From DAOTWP01 sp034435675 (lineage in GTDB: Bacteria > Chloroflexota > Anaerolineae > Aggregatilineales > Phototrophicaceae), in contig DAOTWP010000096.1 in assembly GCA_034435675.1 (NCBI GenBank), forward strand, positions 1 through 64,000: DNA of 64,000 nt. The letters are read 5' to 3'. A program made the translations under genes and the position numbers. Shown piece by piece: positions 35,408-44,911 of this stretch; the stretch's first letter is position 1; each line of letters begins with the position of its first letter. The notes beneath the pieces were generated by a model that had not been told where the DNA came from, did not search any database, and saw only the letters and a list, made by a program, of their open reading frames with translations.

Positions 35408-36525
35408 GCCGATGCCTCCAATGCTGCCTGCACTGCCGCCTGCATCTGCTCGCGGAAATGCGCCCGGCTGAACTGACCGATGTGTGCCTGAAACTGCTGG
35501 CGCAGCGCTGCCTGTTCTTCGGCAGACATCGCCAGCACACGCCGGATGATGGCGACAGCGTCCTCTGTTGACTCGTAACGGTACTGCGGCTCAGTGACAA
35601 TCTCGCGCTGCCCGGCGGCATCGTGTACTACCGGCAGGCAGCCCGCCGCCAGCGCCTGCACTGTGCTGATGCCGAATGGTTCGTTCTTCATGCTATGGAT
35701 GAAGATCAACGCGCTGTCCAGCGCTGCCTGAAGTTCCTTAAAGGGCATGTTTGGTTTCAGGTGGACATTCTTCAGGTTGTGCTGGGCGATATATTCCTGG
35801 CAGGCGGCGTAATAGCGCGGCGAACCGATGGCACCCATAATCCAGAATTCCAGTTCAGGGAGCTGCCGCGCGATTTCCAACTGCTGAAGCTGGTTCTTCT
35901 CCGGCAGAATTGACCCGGCGGACACACAGCGCTGCACGCGCGTGGCTTCGGTGACCAGGTTATCGTCGTAAGACGGCGGGTAAATGATGTTGATCTCGCT
36001 CTGCGGGACATCAAACGCCGCGTGAATGGCTTCGCGCGAATACTGCCCGTTGGTGTAAATTCTGCCGCCGCGCACCGGACCGCCGCTGTGGCGCAGCAGC
36101 CAGACCATAATGCCGCCGTAGATGCGGCGTGGCAGTGAGGTTTCGTAACGGTAGACATGCCCGGCGGCGGGCGTGGGATAGTGAATGTAATGCAGATAGT
36201 TGGCTTTGCTGTTCAACCCGTAGAGCGTGTCATTGGAGTTGATGACCAGATCATAGCTGCCCTGTCTGCCGCGTGTCAGCAGGTTGAACATCAATACCTG
36301 CACGAAATAGCCGCGCACCAGCGGAATTTTCGCCGGGAGTACCACATTGAAGCGCAGATCATCCAGCCCGAAATACTTGCCAATCGGGCGGGCGATCTCC
36401 GCCGGGGTAAAGGTGAGGACATCCGGCTCAATGTCCAGATCATTGAGCAGCTTAATCACCTCACACATCACGCGGGTGCGCCCGCTAAGGCGAAACTGGT
36501 TCTGCAAAATTGCCACACGTTTCAC
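35404..36525 (-). CDS. Glycosyltransferase family 4 (ALG11-like)
   Basis: The 373-residue protein contains YLHYIHYPTPA, IYTNGQYSREAIHAAF, VSAGSILPEKNQLQQLE and SMKNEPFGISTVQALAAGCLPVV. The last motif holds the two donor-binding glutamate/glycine elements of GT4. The arrangement resembles ALG11-type alpha-1,2-mannosyltransferases, but the sugar cannot be assigned. It is 2 bp downstream of the ligase/polymerase gene and overlaps the next gene, so it is part of the same transcript. Confidence 0.85.
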   Translation of the reverse strand: MKRVAILQNQFRLSGRTRVMCEVIKLLNDLDIEPDVLTFTPAEIARPIGKYFGLDDLRFNVVLPAKIPLVRGYFVQVLMFNLLTRGRQGSYDLVINSNDTLYGLNSKANYLHYIHYPTPAAGHVYRYETSLPRRIYGGIMVWLLRHSGGPVRGGRIYTNGQYSREAIHAAFDVPQSEINIIYPPSYDDNLVTEATRVQRCVSAGSILPEKNQLQQLEIARQLPELEFWIMGAIGSPRYYAACQEYIAQHNLKNVHLKPNMPFKELQAALDSALIFIHSMKNEPFGISTVQALAAGCLPVVHDAAGQREIVTEPQYRYESTEDAVAIIRRVLAMSAEEQAALRQQFQAHIGQFSRAHFREQMQAAVQAALEASA

Positions 36526-36527
36526 GG

Positions 36528-38327
36528 TTAAGTGTCCTTATCTGGTGCGTTTTCTGGTGGAGCGTCCATGTTCACAACAGCAGATGTCCGCCGTACTCTC
36601 GCCCGCTGGTATGCCTCATTCAGCGCAGCTTCCTGCAATTCCTTCTCGCTATTGCTGGTCAGGCGTTGCAGCAGCAGCAGCAGCCGGCTTTTGCCCGCCA
36701 GGATACTGGCAGGTTCGTAGATAACATCTTCTTTGCCGGTAATCACCGCGCCTTCCCCCTGCGCCTGCTCTGCCTGAATCAGCCAGTAGAGCGCCACCGC
36801 CAGCCCAAAGGTGCCAAACAGCACTGCCTGAACGTACAACAGGCTGACCAGATAGTGGTCAAAGACCCATGCGGGAAGCTGGCAGCAGATGGAAATCTGG
36901 AGCGTGATCAACAGCCAGTTATAGCGCGCTTCCAGGAAAGGGTCATCTTTCGCCAGCTTTTTTGCCTTTTGCGTGACCCACAGCGTCAGCAGCGCCAGTG
37001 CGGTGAGCAGCAGCGCGCTGAGCAGCCCGCGTTCATAAAAAGTACTCACCCAGACGCTTGACCGGTAGGGCGCAAAAATCCGCAGCATCTCCGGGCTGAG
37101 TTCAATCAGCCCGCGATCCAGCAGGTCACCGGCGGAAAAGCCCCTGCCATAAAACAACAGCCACGAGGGACCGTTGGTCATGAGCTTGAACATGTCTTCA
37201 TATGCCAGAATGCGCGCCATATCGTTGCTGGTTTCGCCCGGCTGTGCCAGGTCTTCAAACTTGCCGATAATCCAGTCGAAGCGCAGCAGCCCGGCATTGA
37301 CCGCAATCGGCACCAGCACCAGCACTGCCGCCGCAATTACCGCCAGCGTGCGCATCTGGCGCGTGCTGCCCCGGCTGCCGGTGGGACTCATAAAAACGAA
37401 CATGACCAGCACAATGGCAAAATTCATATAGGCGATACGGCTGTAGCTGGTCAGCAGCCCCACCGCCGCGATAATCATCAGCGCGACAATAATATACTGG
37501 CGAATTTTGTCGCGCGTGGTCAGGTACAAACCCAGCGCCAGGGGCCATGCCAGCGAAATCAAGCCGCCAACTGCCAGCGGCGATTGCAGCAGCGCCCGCC
37601 CGCGAATCGGCTGCCCGCCAATCAGGTAACTGTTGACTGCTTTGGACAGGTTGATTGGGGATAGATCGTCCATGAGGGTCTGAATAGGGTGGGTGAGCGG
37701 CAGCCACGAATTGAGCATACTCAGCACCGCCGTGACTGCCATGCCAATCGTCAGGCACCATAAAATCACCTTAACATGCATGTAGCGGCGCGTCACCGTA
37801 GCGATGACAAAGAACATGCCCACCGTCGCAAAGGTGCGCACCAGCATGTACAGCGGTTCCAGATATACGCCCGTCAGCGAAATCTCGTTGATGGTGCTGA
37901 AAATGGTTGAGGGGAACATATAGATCAGCACCAAAATCGGCAGCGGCTGCACGTCACTCCAGTAGCGGCGCACAAAGCGCGGGCGCAGCCCAATCGTCAG
38001 CAGCAGCAGCCCAGCGATGGCATCCACAAAATAGAGCGGCAGGTTGCCCGGCAGCACCACGCGCGCCACCGGGTAAATGGTCAGCAGCAGAAACAGCAGC
38101 GCAATCAGCAGCATCAGTGATTTGAGGACCCGCGCCTGCCCCAGAATCACCAGAATGATGATGGCGCTGCTAATGCCCATGACCATTTGTGGTGTCAGCA
38201 GCCCGGTGCCAACTGCCAGCCCGCCCAGTACGGCGATTAACACGGCGATCAGCACCCCGACCATCTCGAAAGTGATTACATCACGAACGCGCCCCAGCGC
38301 AGCGGAAGGCGACCTTAACATCTGCAA
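36528..38327 (-). CDS. O-antigen ligase/polymerase family membrane protein
   Basis: The 599-residue protein has about 12 membrane helices and a large loop around residues 330-410 (GKFEDLAQPGETSNDMARILAYEDMF), typical of WaaL/Wzy-like O-antigen ligase family proteins. LTSYSRIAYMNFAIVLVMF is the family's conserved S/R helix. It should polymerise the lipid-linked repeat unit or transfer the glycan to an acceptor. The C-terminal ~90 residues are a charged cytoplasmic tail. It is the only such gene in the cluster. Confidence 0.85.
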   Translation of the reverse strand: MQMLRSPSAALGRVRDVITFEMVGVLIAVLIAVLGGLAVGTGLLTPQMVMGISSAIIILVILGQARVLKSLMLLIALLFLLLTIYPVARVVLPGNLPLYFVDAIAGLLLLTIGLRPRFVRRYWSDVQPLPILVLIYMFPSTIFSTINEISLTGVYLEPLYMLVRTFATVGMFFVIATVTRRYMHVKVILWCLTIGMAVTAVLSMLNSWLPLTHPIQTLMDDLSPINLSKAVNSYLIGGQPIRGRALLQSPLAVGGLISLAWPLALGLYLTTRDKIRQYIIVALMIIAAVGLLTSYSRIAYMNFAIVLVMFVFMSPTGSRGSTRQMRTLAVIAAAVLVLVPIAVNAGLLRFDWIIGKFEDLAQPGETSNDMARILAYEDMFKLMTNGPSWLLFYGRGFSAGDLLDRGLIELSPEMLRIFAPYRSSVWVSTFYERGLLSALLLTALALLTLWVTQKAKKLAKDDPFLEARYNWLLITLQISICCQLPAWVFDHYLVSLLYVQAVLFGTFGLAVALYWLIQAEQAQGEGAVITGKEDVIYEPASILAGKSRLLLLLQRLTSNSEKELQEAALNEAYQRARVRRTSAVVNMDAPPENAPDKDT

Positions 38328-38395
38328 GACTTTCTGCTCAACATAATCATTGATTCAGTTCCGGCACGAGCCAGCCTGTGTGGGCAGCCACTGTG

Positions 38396-39547
38396 TTACC
38401 CCGGCAGCCCCAGCAGCTCCCGATACAGCGCCAGCGTGCCCGCTGCCGTGTTGTGCCACGAAAAGCGCTGCACCCATTGTAACCCATCTGCCACCAACTG
38501 TGCGCGCAGTGCGGCGTCCTGCGTGATGCGCTGCATGGCGGCGGCAAAACAGGCGGCGTCACCTGCGTCGCACAACAGCCCGTTGGGCGGCATCACTTCG
38601 GGGATACTGCCCCCGCGTGATGCGATCACCGGCGTGCCGCATGCCATCGCTTCCAGCGCGGGCAGCCCAAAGCCTTCGTACAGGCTGGGATAACACAGCG
38701 CCAGCGCCCCGCTGATCACCGCACTTAAATCCGCTTCGGCAATATAGCCCGGCAGCAGCACCGACTGTTCTACACCCAGTTCGGCAATCTGCCGCTTGAG
38801 TTCTTCCCCGCCCAGGCTCATTCGCCCGCCGATAACCAGTTTGGTCTCGCTGGTATCCTGCCGGGCAAACTGCTGGTGCGCCTGCATCAACAGCGGCAGA
38901 TTTTTGCGCGGGTGCATCGAGCCGATAAACAAAAAATAACGCTCTGGCAGCCCGTATTTGGCGCGGGCGGCGGCGATGGCGTCCGCGTGGGCGGGCACAA
39001 AGCGCTCATCCACCCCGTTATACACCCAGCGCACCCGCGATTTCTCAACGCTGACCAACCGGCACAGGTCATTTGCCGTCGTTTCGCTGACGGTCACATA
39101 CCGCGCGCTTTGCTGGCGCTTCAGGTCACGGTAAATCAGGCGGGTGGTCAGCGGCACATGCCGGGGATAGGTGTCCGGGTAGAGCAGCATAATCATGTCG
39201 TGTACGGTGGTCAAAAAAGGCTTGCCAGCAGCATCCACCGGCAGCGGCAGCAGGGTATGCACCAGGTCTGCCTGGCGCAGCACCTCGCGCAGCGGGTTGC
39301 CCAGTGTGCTGACACCGCGCGTCAGCCCGGACAGCAGCATTTTGCGGCGGCTGGCGGGCAGCCCCACATGGCGCACATTCGGGGCGAACCAGTCCAACTG
39401 CTGCGTGGGTTCGCCAAAAGACAGCAGCGTAAACTGCCAGTCCGGCACCAGACGCGGCACCCGGCGCACAATCTCGTCCGCGTAACGATCCAGCCCGGTG
39501 CGTTCCTTACGTTGAAAATAATCAGTAATCAGGAGAACAAGGGTCAT
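38396..39547 (-). CDS. Glycosyltransferase family 4 (mannosyltransferase-like)
   Basis: This 383-residue GT-B enzyme has TGLDRYADEIVRR, FLTTVHDMIMLLYPDTY, VSETTANDLCRLV, YFLFIGSMHPRKNLPLLMQA and CYPSLYEGFGLPALEAMACG. The order is standard for GT4 enzymes of the WbpY/PimB group, often mannosyl- or rhamnosyltransferases. Sugar specificity is not determinable. It is separated by 68 bp from the ligase/polymerase gene downstream. Confidence 0.88.
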   Translation of the reverse strand: MTLVLLITDYFQRKERTGLDRYADEIVRRVPRLVPDWQFTLLSFGEPTQQLDWFAPNVRHVGLPASRRKMLLSGLTRGVSTLGNPLREVLRQADLVHTLLPLPVDAAGKPFLTTVHDMIMLLYPDTYPRHVPLTTRLIYRDLKRQQSARYVTVSETTANDLCRLVSVEKSRVRWVYNGVDERFVPAHADAIAAARAKYGLPERYFLFIGSMHPRKNLPLLMQAHQQFARQDTSETKLVIGGRMSLGGEELKRQIAELGVEQSVLLPGYIAEADLSAVISGALALCYPSLYEGFGLPALEAMACGTPVIASRGGSIPEVMPPNGLLCDAGDAACFAAAMQRITQDAALRAQLVADGLQWVQRFSWHNTAAGTLALYRELLGLPG

Positions 39548-39594
39548 CGGTTTTGCTCGTTCTGCATGTTTAGCGCAAAGTGCCCGGCAGCCAT

Positions 39595-40803
39595 TTACCC
39601 GCCAGCGGGCAGGCTGTACTGCGGGTCGAGCAGTTTTGCCAGCCGCCGGATCTGTGCCTGGGCATCGTGGTCGCGCACCGCGCGGGCGGTTGCCGCCTGT
39701 CCCATGCTGTGCAGCCGGTCCGGTTCATCGATAAATGTTCGCAGCGCGGCGATGAAGCCGTCATAGTCATCCTGCGCGTTGAGGACGAAGCCTTCCACCC
39801 CATCGGTCACTGCCTCTGGCGCGGCAGGCAGCGGTGACAAAATCACCGGACGCCCGGTTGCCATCGATTCCAGCACGACATTGGGCAGCCCATCGTGATA
39901 GCTTGGCTCTGCCAGCAGCGCGAACAGGTGCGACTCCTGAATACGCTGGCGCACTTCATCATGCGAGACCCAGCCGGGCATATGCAGGCGGCTGAAGATT
40001 TCGTGCTCCTGGGCGACACGCTGCAAGTGCCCGAACTGCGCGCCATAACCCAGGACAGTCAGCTCAACATCCAGCCCTGCCTGCACGGCTTTGGCACAGG
40101 CAATGACCAGCTTGTCGAAGCCTTTGGTCGGTGTCAGCCGCCCGACAGAGATAATCTTCAGCGGCTTGGTTTGCTCCGGCAGGGGGGTCGGCGTGAATTT
40201 GTCCACATCTACCCCGTGATAAATCAGGTGCGATTTCTGGCGTGCAGACGCGGGCAGCCTGTCGAGCAGGAATTCCAGCGCCGCGCGGTTGCAGAAGTTC
40301 GCCATCGTCAGGGTTTCATAGACCAGCGGGAAGTGCCCGCCCTCGTGGGCGACCTCATGCGCGTGAACGCTGATGCTGTAGGGCAGCCCGCTTGCCTTGC
40401 TGGCGATTGCCGTGACCTGCGTGGCATAGGGCCAGTGCGCATGCAAATGCTGCACACCTAACCGCCGCGCCAGCCGCGCCACTGCCAGCCCGCGCCCCAG
40501 CAGCAGCACCGGCTGTGCCTTGAGCGTGGACGCCGCGTGCATCTTGCGGGCATAGGCGACGACATCCGGGCGCAGCAGTGCGCGCGGCACCATGCTCAGC
40601 GCCGCCTGCTCCTTGCTGATGTAATGCACTGTCGCATACAGATCGCGCATTTCTGCGCTGAGTTTGGGCAGTTCATCGCTGCCGGGTCCGTTAAACGCCA
40701 TCACTTCAATGTCGAACCCCAGTTTGCGCAGGTTGATCACCTCGCGGGCGACAAAGGTTTCCGACAGCTTGGGGAAATCTGCAACGACATAACCAAACTT
40801 CAT
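39595..40803 (-). CDS. Glycosyltransferase family 4 (WcaL-like)
   Basis: The 402-residue protein starts YVVADFPKLSETFVAREV, the hallmark N-terminus of WcaL-like enzymes. It continues with HLHAHWPYATQVTAIAS, ISVHAHEVAH, IISVGRLTPTKGFDKLV and PSYHDGLPNVVLESMATG. Its start overlaps the flippase 3' end by 4 bp. It likely adds one sugar to the lipid-linked repeat unit. Confidence 0.88.
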   Translation of the reverse strand: MKFGYVVADFPKLSETFVAREVINLRKLGFDIEVMAFNGPGSDELPKLSAEMRDLYATVHYISKEQAALSMVPRALLRPDVVAYARKMHAASTLKAQPVLLLGRGLAVARLARRLGVQHLHAHWPYATQVTAIASKASGLPYSISVHAHEVAHEGGHFPLVYETLTMANFCNRAALEFLLDRLPASARQKSHLIYHGVDVDKFTPTPLPEQTKPLKIISVGRLTPTKGFDKLVIACAKAVQAGLDVELTVLGYGAQFGHLQRVAQEHEIFSRLHMPGWVSHDEVRQRIQESHLFALLAEPSYHDGLPNVVLESMATGRPVILSPLPAAPEAVTDGVEGFVLNAQDDYDGFIAALRTFIDEPDRLHSMGQAATARAVRDHDAQAQIRRLAKLLDPQYSLPAGG

Positions 40804-42134
40804 CCACGCGACCTCCCGGCGCTCAGTCTGTTCATTACCGGCTGCGCGACCCGCCGCGCCCCGGTCAGCAGCAGTGTAATATCCGCCGGACGCGGGATCA
40901 GGGTGTCAAGGATGGAGACATGCCCTTCGCGGCTTAGCAGCCATGCCGTCAGCACGGCGTTAATCGTGTAAGTCACGGTGGACGCCAGCGCCGCGCCATT
41001 GACGCCGATCACCGGCACCAGCACGTAGTTGAGCGCGACATTCAGCACCATGACGATAATCGTAATCACCGTCATGCTCCACAGCTTGTTGCGCCCCATC
41101 AAATGCCCGCCAGCAATCCGGCTGACACTGACCGAGATAATTCCCGGCAGCAGAATCAGCAGTGGGGTGGTGGCAGGCAAATATGCTTCGCCATACAGCA
41201 GGGTGATGACCGGCGCGGCAAACAGCGCCATACCAATCCCTGCCGCCGCCATCGTCAGCGTGGACAGGCGGCACAACTGTGCCGTGCGAATTGATACGGC
41301 GTCGTCTTTGGGCTGCGCTGCCACATAAGGAAACAGCACCATCGTCACCGCGTTAGGAATTTGCCAGAGCATCTGCACCAGCCCGACTGCCGTCGCATAA
41401 TAACCGATCTGCACCTGCGCGACGAGCATCCAGCCGAGCAGGATGATGTCTACCTGCTGGTGCAGCGCATTAAACGCGCTGTAGACCTGATAGCGCATGC
41501 CATAGCGGATAAAGCGCCACTGCGCTTTCCATTGCAACCGCAGGGCAGTTGTCGCGCTGCGAATTTTGAGCAGATAGTAGATGACCCCTGCGGTCTGCGC
41601 CAGCAGATAAAACAGGATGACGGTTTCGACACTCAAGCCAACCGTCAGCGCGCCGATCAGGTTAAATACCAGATAGAGCAGATGATAGAGCAGCGAGCCG
41701 ATATTGCATTCGTCAATGCGGTTCATGCCGCGCAGAATGGCGTTGCCCGCGCTGGATAAGGTCACCGTCGCAGTGGTGAAAATCGCCAGCAGCAGCAGGG
41801 CGGTGGAATACTGGCTCAGGGTTTCATTGCCCAACTGCACGACCAGCAGCGGCAGGGTGATCAGCGCGACAATCAACCCAACGACGAAGCCCTGCCCAAC
41901 GGCGTTGGCAATAATCTCTTTTGAGGACTTTGAGAAACTGATTTCGTAGGTGTAGCTTTTGAACAAGCCAAAGGAGCCAAACAGAATCACAATGCTGAAC
42001 GCGGTCATGAACTGCGCCAGGCTGCCTTTGCCTTCCGGTCCCAGTGACCGGTTGATGATGATGGAAGTCAGCATCGCCAGAAAAATGCCCGCGTATTGGG
42101 CGATGACTGTAGTGCCGATTGTTCTTGCGAACAT
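40800..42134 (-). CDS. Polysaccharide flippase (Wzx/RfbX family)
   Basis: The 444-residue protein has about 12-14 membrane helices and the N-terminal pattern of the MOP flippases: AQYAGIFLAMLTSIIINRSLGPEGKGSLAQ. It should export undecaprenyl-linked repeat units. It is distinct from the WzxC-like protein at 24932-26386. The gene overlaps the downstream glycosyltransferase by 4 bp. Confidence 0.88.
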   Translation of the reverse strand: MFARTIGTTVIAQYAGIFLAMLTSIIINRSLGPEGKGSLAQFMTAFSIVILFGSFGLFKSYTYEISFSKSSKEIIANAVGQGFVVGLIVALITLPLLVVQLGNETLSQYSTALLLLAIFTTATVTLSSAGNAILRGMNRIDECNIGSLLYHLLYLVFNLIGALTVGLSVETVILFYLLAQTAGVIYYLLKIRSATTALRLQWKAQWRFIRYGMRYQVYSAFNALHQQVDIILLGWMLVAQVQIGYYATAVGLVQMLWQIPNAVTMVLFPYVAAQPKDDAVSIRTAQLCRLSTLTMAAAGIGMALFAAPVITLLYGEAYLPATTPLLILLPGIISVSVSRIAGGHLMGRNKLWSMTVITIIVMVLNVALNYVLVPVIGVNGAALASTVTYTINAVLTAWLLSREGHVSILDTLIPRPADITLLLTGARRVAQPVMNRLSAGRSRG

Positions 42135-42245
42135 ACTGGTTTACTCGTGTCTGTAGGTGCAGCAGTACAGGTATGATGCTAGTGTTCAGGACTCACCACA
42201 CAGGCGCAGCCTGCTGCGCCCGTGCCTTACTGCCCGACAATCGGC

Positions 42246-43175
42246 TTAGTCAGATGAACTAGTGCCTAAACCGGAGGAACTCAACGCCTCCCCATTCAGG
42301 GGAACGCTGTTGGCACTGTTTTGCATCTCAGCAGACTGTTTCGACCACGCCGCCCGGAACTCGCTTTCTAACTGCTCGCGCGCGATGCGGTGCTGTTCGT
42401 CCCACAGCAGTGCATAGACACGAAACGCCGCCATGCCGGTGTGCATGTGCAGAATCAGCCCCGGCACGCCGTCCATAAAACCGCGCTTGAGCACATAGCC
42501 TTTGAGGAAATAATAAACAGGACCGAACAGGATGTGATACCAGTGGGCGCGGAAACCACGCGCTTTGAACTTTTCGACTTCCAGCAGGCTGTAGCGCTCG
42601 CTCTTTTGCATGCGCACATAGTAGTTAGGCTCGTTGAGGTGCCACATTTTGCCCTGCAACTGTCCCACACGATCATCGCTGGCGTCAAGTTTTGCCCGCT
42701 CGTGGACCTGCCCTTCAAAGCAGAACTTTTCACGGCGTGCCAGATGGATTTGATTCCAGTGCTGCCAGCCGCCCGCCCGCATCGGGCGGTGCATGAAGTA
42801 ATTCAGACGGCGAAACTTGTACCCATCCTTGCCAGAGTCGCGTATCGCCTGCAAAATTTCGCGCGCCAGCTCTGGCGAGACCCGTTCGTCAATGTCCATA
42901 TGCAGCAGCCAGTCACTCTGTGCCGCCGCGATGCCGGTATTGCGCTTTTCGGCGTAATCGTGTTTCTGCTGGCGTTCGCGCTGGATGACTTTCACTTTGG
43001 ACCCGGCAGCCTGAAGAAGGCTCACTGTGCTATCAGTCGAGCCATCATCCACAACCACGATTTCATCTACCCAGGGCAGCAGGTTATCCAGAAACCCCGA
43101 CATGTTCTGTTCTTCGTTGTAGCTGATTGCCACAACTCCCAGGCTTGGTCGTTGTCTTTGCTCTTTCACGGTCAT
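42246..43175 (-). CDS. Glycosyltransferase family 2 (WaaE/KdtX-like)
   Basis: The 309-residue GT-A enzyme has GVVAISYNEEQNMSGFLDNL, VVVDDGSTDST, the metal-binding DxD in MDIDERVSPELA and the WaaE-like later motif HWNQIHLARREKFCFEGQVH. Enzymes of this type add a sugar to core oligosaccharide or capsule. The final ~30 residues are Ser/Asn-rich and unlike the family. It lies between the second GT2 gene and the flippase. Confidence 0.88.
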   Translation of the reverse strand: MTVKEQRQRPSLGVVAISYNEEQNMSGFLDNLLPWVDEIVVVDDGSTDSTVSLLQAAGSKVKVIQRERQQKHDYAEKRNTGIAAAQSDWLLHMDIDERVSPELAREILQAIRDSGKDGYKFRRLNYFMHRPMRAGGWQHWNQIHLARREKFCFEGQVHERAKLDASDDRVGQLQGKMWHLNEPNYYVRMQKSERYSLLEVEKFKARGFRAHWYHILFGPVYYFLKGYVLKRGFMDGVPGLILHMHTGMAAFRVYALLWDEQHRIAREQLESEFRAAWSKQSAEMQNSANSVPLNGEALSSSGLGTSSSD

Positions 43176-43255
43176 CCTCTCTCTTGCTGCTTGACAAGCC
43201 GGGTTACCTCGGCGGTGTCGCCAGCGGCATAAGCCATTCTGTCTTCTGCGGCAAA

Positions 43256-44233
43256 CTACGATATTGGCGGGGGTGGCGCGCTTTGCAATGGCTCATTGCG
43301 GCGTCCCAGCTTTCGCAGCCGGACAACCTGATTTCTAACCATAACGCTGCCAGCCCTGAATAGCTCTTTGGTCATGTACGGGATTCTGCGCGGTTTGAGG
43401 AAGTACCGAAGCACCACCCCATCACAGCGCAGCTTTTGCAGAAACCCAATGGGCGCACGATGAGTCCCGCGAATCTGTTCGATCAGACGCTGCCAGTCCG
43501 GTGCCTGTGCCTTTGCGCGTCCCCGATTCTTGGGGTCAAACCACGACGCCAGCAGGGCGCGTGTTCTGCCGAATGCCTCGGTAGAAATGCCGGCATGAAT
43601 GCGGCGGTGAAACAGTGATTCGTTGACTTCGTACAGCTTGCCCCAGACTGCCAGTTCGCCCAGCAGCACGCGGTCAGAGGCAACGTAAGCGCCCATCCAG
43701 CCGGTTTTGCGCAGTACGTCTGTGCGGATCAACCCAAAAATGGGGCTGCACTTGGGCGGCGCGCCAAAGACCCCTTTCAGGCGCTGCACCGGGCTGTCGT
43801 CCATCAGGTGAAAGCGGCTGTCATAGACTTCGATAATCTTGCCGTGATCGTCAATGTGCGTCACGATGGGATACGCCAGCACAATCTGCGCGTCTGCGTC
43901 CATCGCGCTGACACAGCGTTCAATGAACGCAGGCAGACACAGGTCATCATGCGCTGCCCACTTGAAATACTCGCCGTGTGCTTCTTTCAAAACAAAGTTG
44001 TAGTTGGGCGCTGCGCCAATGTTGCTTTCCTGGGCGATGTAGCGAATGCGTGAGTCTGCGGCAGCATAACGCTTGCAAATATCTGCGGTGGCATCGGTGG
44101 AGGCATTGTCAGAAATGATCAACTCAAAGTCGGTGAACGTCTGCGCCAGAATTGATTGCAAGGTCTCTTCCAAAAACTGGGCACCGTTATAAACGGGCAT
44201 ACCGATCGTGACACGCGGGGCACTGGTTGGCAT
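43256..44233 (-). CDS. Glycosyltransferase family 2
   Basis: This 325-residue GT-A enzyme has VTIGMPVYNGAQFLEETLQS, ELIISDNASTD and the metal-binding region WAAHDDLCLPAFIERC. The C-terminal half (HRRIHAGISTEAFGRTR) is typical of GT2 enzymes of surface-polysaccharide clusters. It is the first gene of the ten-gene minus-strand operon. ATG 44233 follows GAGGA; the TTG at 44242 is less likely. Confidence 0.88.
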   Translation of the reverse strand: MPTSAPRVTIGMPVYNGAQFLEETLQSILAQTFTDFELIISDNASTDATADICKRYAAADSRIRYIAQESNIGAAPNYNFVLKEAHGEYFKWAAHDDLCLPAFIERCVSAMDADAQIVLAYPIVTHIDDHGKIIEVYDSRFHLMDDSPVQRLKGVFGAPPKCSPIFGLIRTDVLRKTGWMGAYVASDRVLLGELAVWGKLYEVNESLFHRRIHAGISTEAFGRTRALLASWFDPKNRGRAKAQAPDWQRLIEQIRGTHRAPIGFLQKLRCDGVVLRYFLKPRRIPYMTKELFRAGSVMVRNQVVRLRKLGRRNEPLQSAPPPPIS

Positions 44234-44911
44234 TTTCTTCAATCCTCAGTTTGCAGCACGATACCCGGCAACCGCCTGCTCCAGAGCCGTTGCAGCGCCG
44301 TGAGCCGTGTGTTGTGGGTGGATACCGGATGATTGTTTGATGATAACATCCGCACATAACAACAAACCAAAAATGACCGGGTTGGTTGATTTAGGTTTCA
44401 GGTACGGCAAGCAGTAAACGCCTATTGTTTTTACGATAATCGTGCTGAGGGATAAATACAAGCGCAGTCATGCCAATAATTTATGAATTTTGTTGCCTAT
44501 AAACACATACATACCTTGCCGCTGCCTAAAGGATTGTTAGGTCAGGCATACTGATGACAATATTCGTTCTACTAACAGGCGGCGTTCTGCTGCAACTGCG
44601 GCGCTGCAACTGCTTACAAACCGCGTTCGCCAGGAAGTCCACCGAAACTTTTCACCCTGTTTTTGATCGTACACAGCGAGAACAGTGCAGCGCAAAGTCA
44701 GCGTGCGCCGCCTCAAGGGTTGAGCACGGCACGCCGCGCCCATGCCCCGCGCGGTTTCAGGCGCAGCGGTCGGCTTTTGCAAGCAGATGGCTGTTCGCAG
44801 CGCACTGTTCACGCCGCCGCCGCATGAGGAACGCCCTACCCCTCACGCGCCGCGCTGCTGCCAACACCCGCGAACAGCCTTTTCAGTGATGCTTTAAGGA
44901 GAAAAGACAAC
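44234..44911. other. AT-rich divergent region upstream of the polysaccharide operon
   Basis: This 678-bp spacer separates the operon's first gene from the Asp-rich secreted protein. About 44300-44560 is distinctly AT-richer than its surroundings and probably holds the operon promoter and an untranslated leader; I could not pick a convincing -35/-10 pair. The segment 44554-44889 is open in one plus frame but the product is Arg/Cys-rich and unlike a real protein. I see no gene here. Confidence 0.5.

Noticed and set aside
44554..44889. 111-codon plus-strand frame before the DUF5666-like gene
   Set aside because: Cys/Arg/Ser-rich, no ribosome site, no similarity; likely chance.
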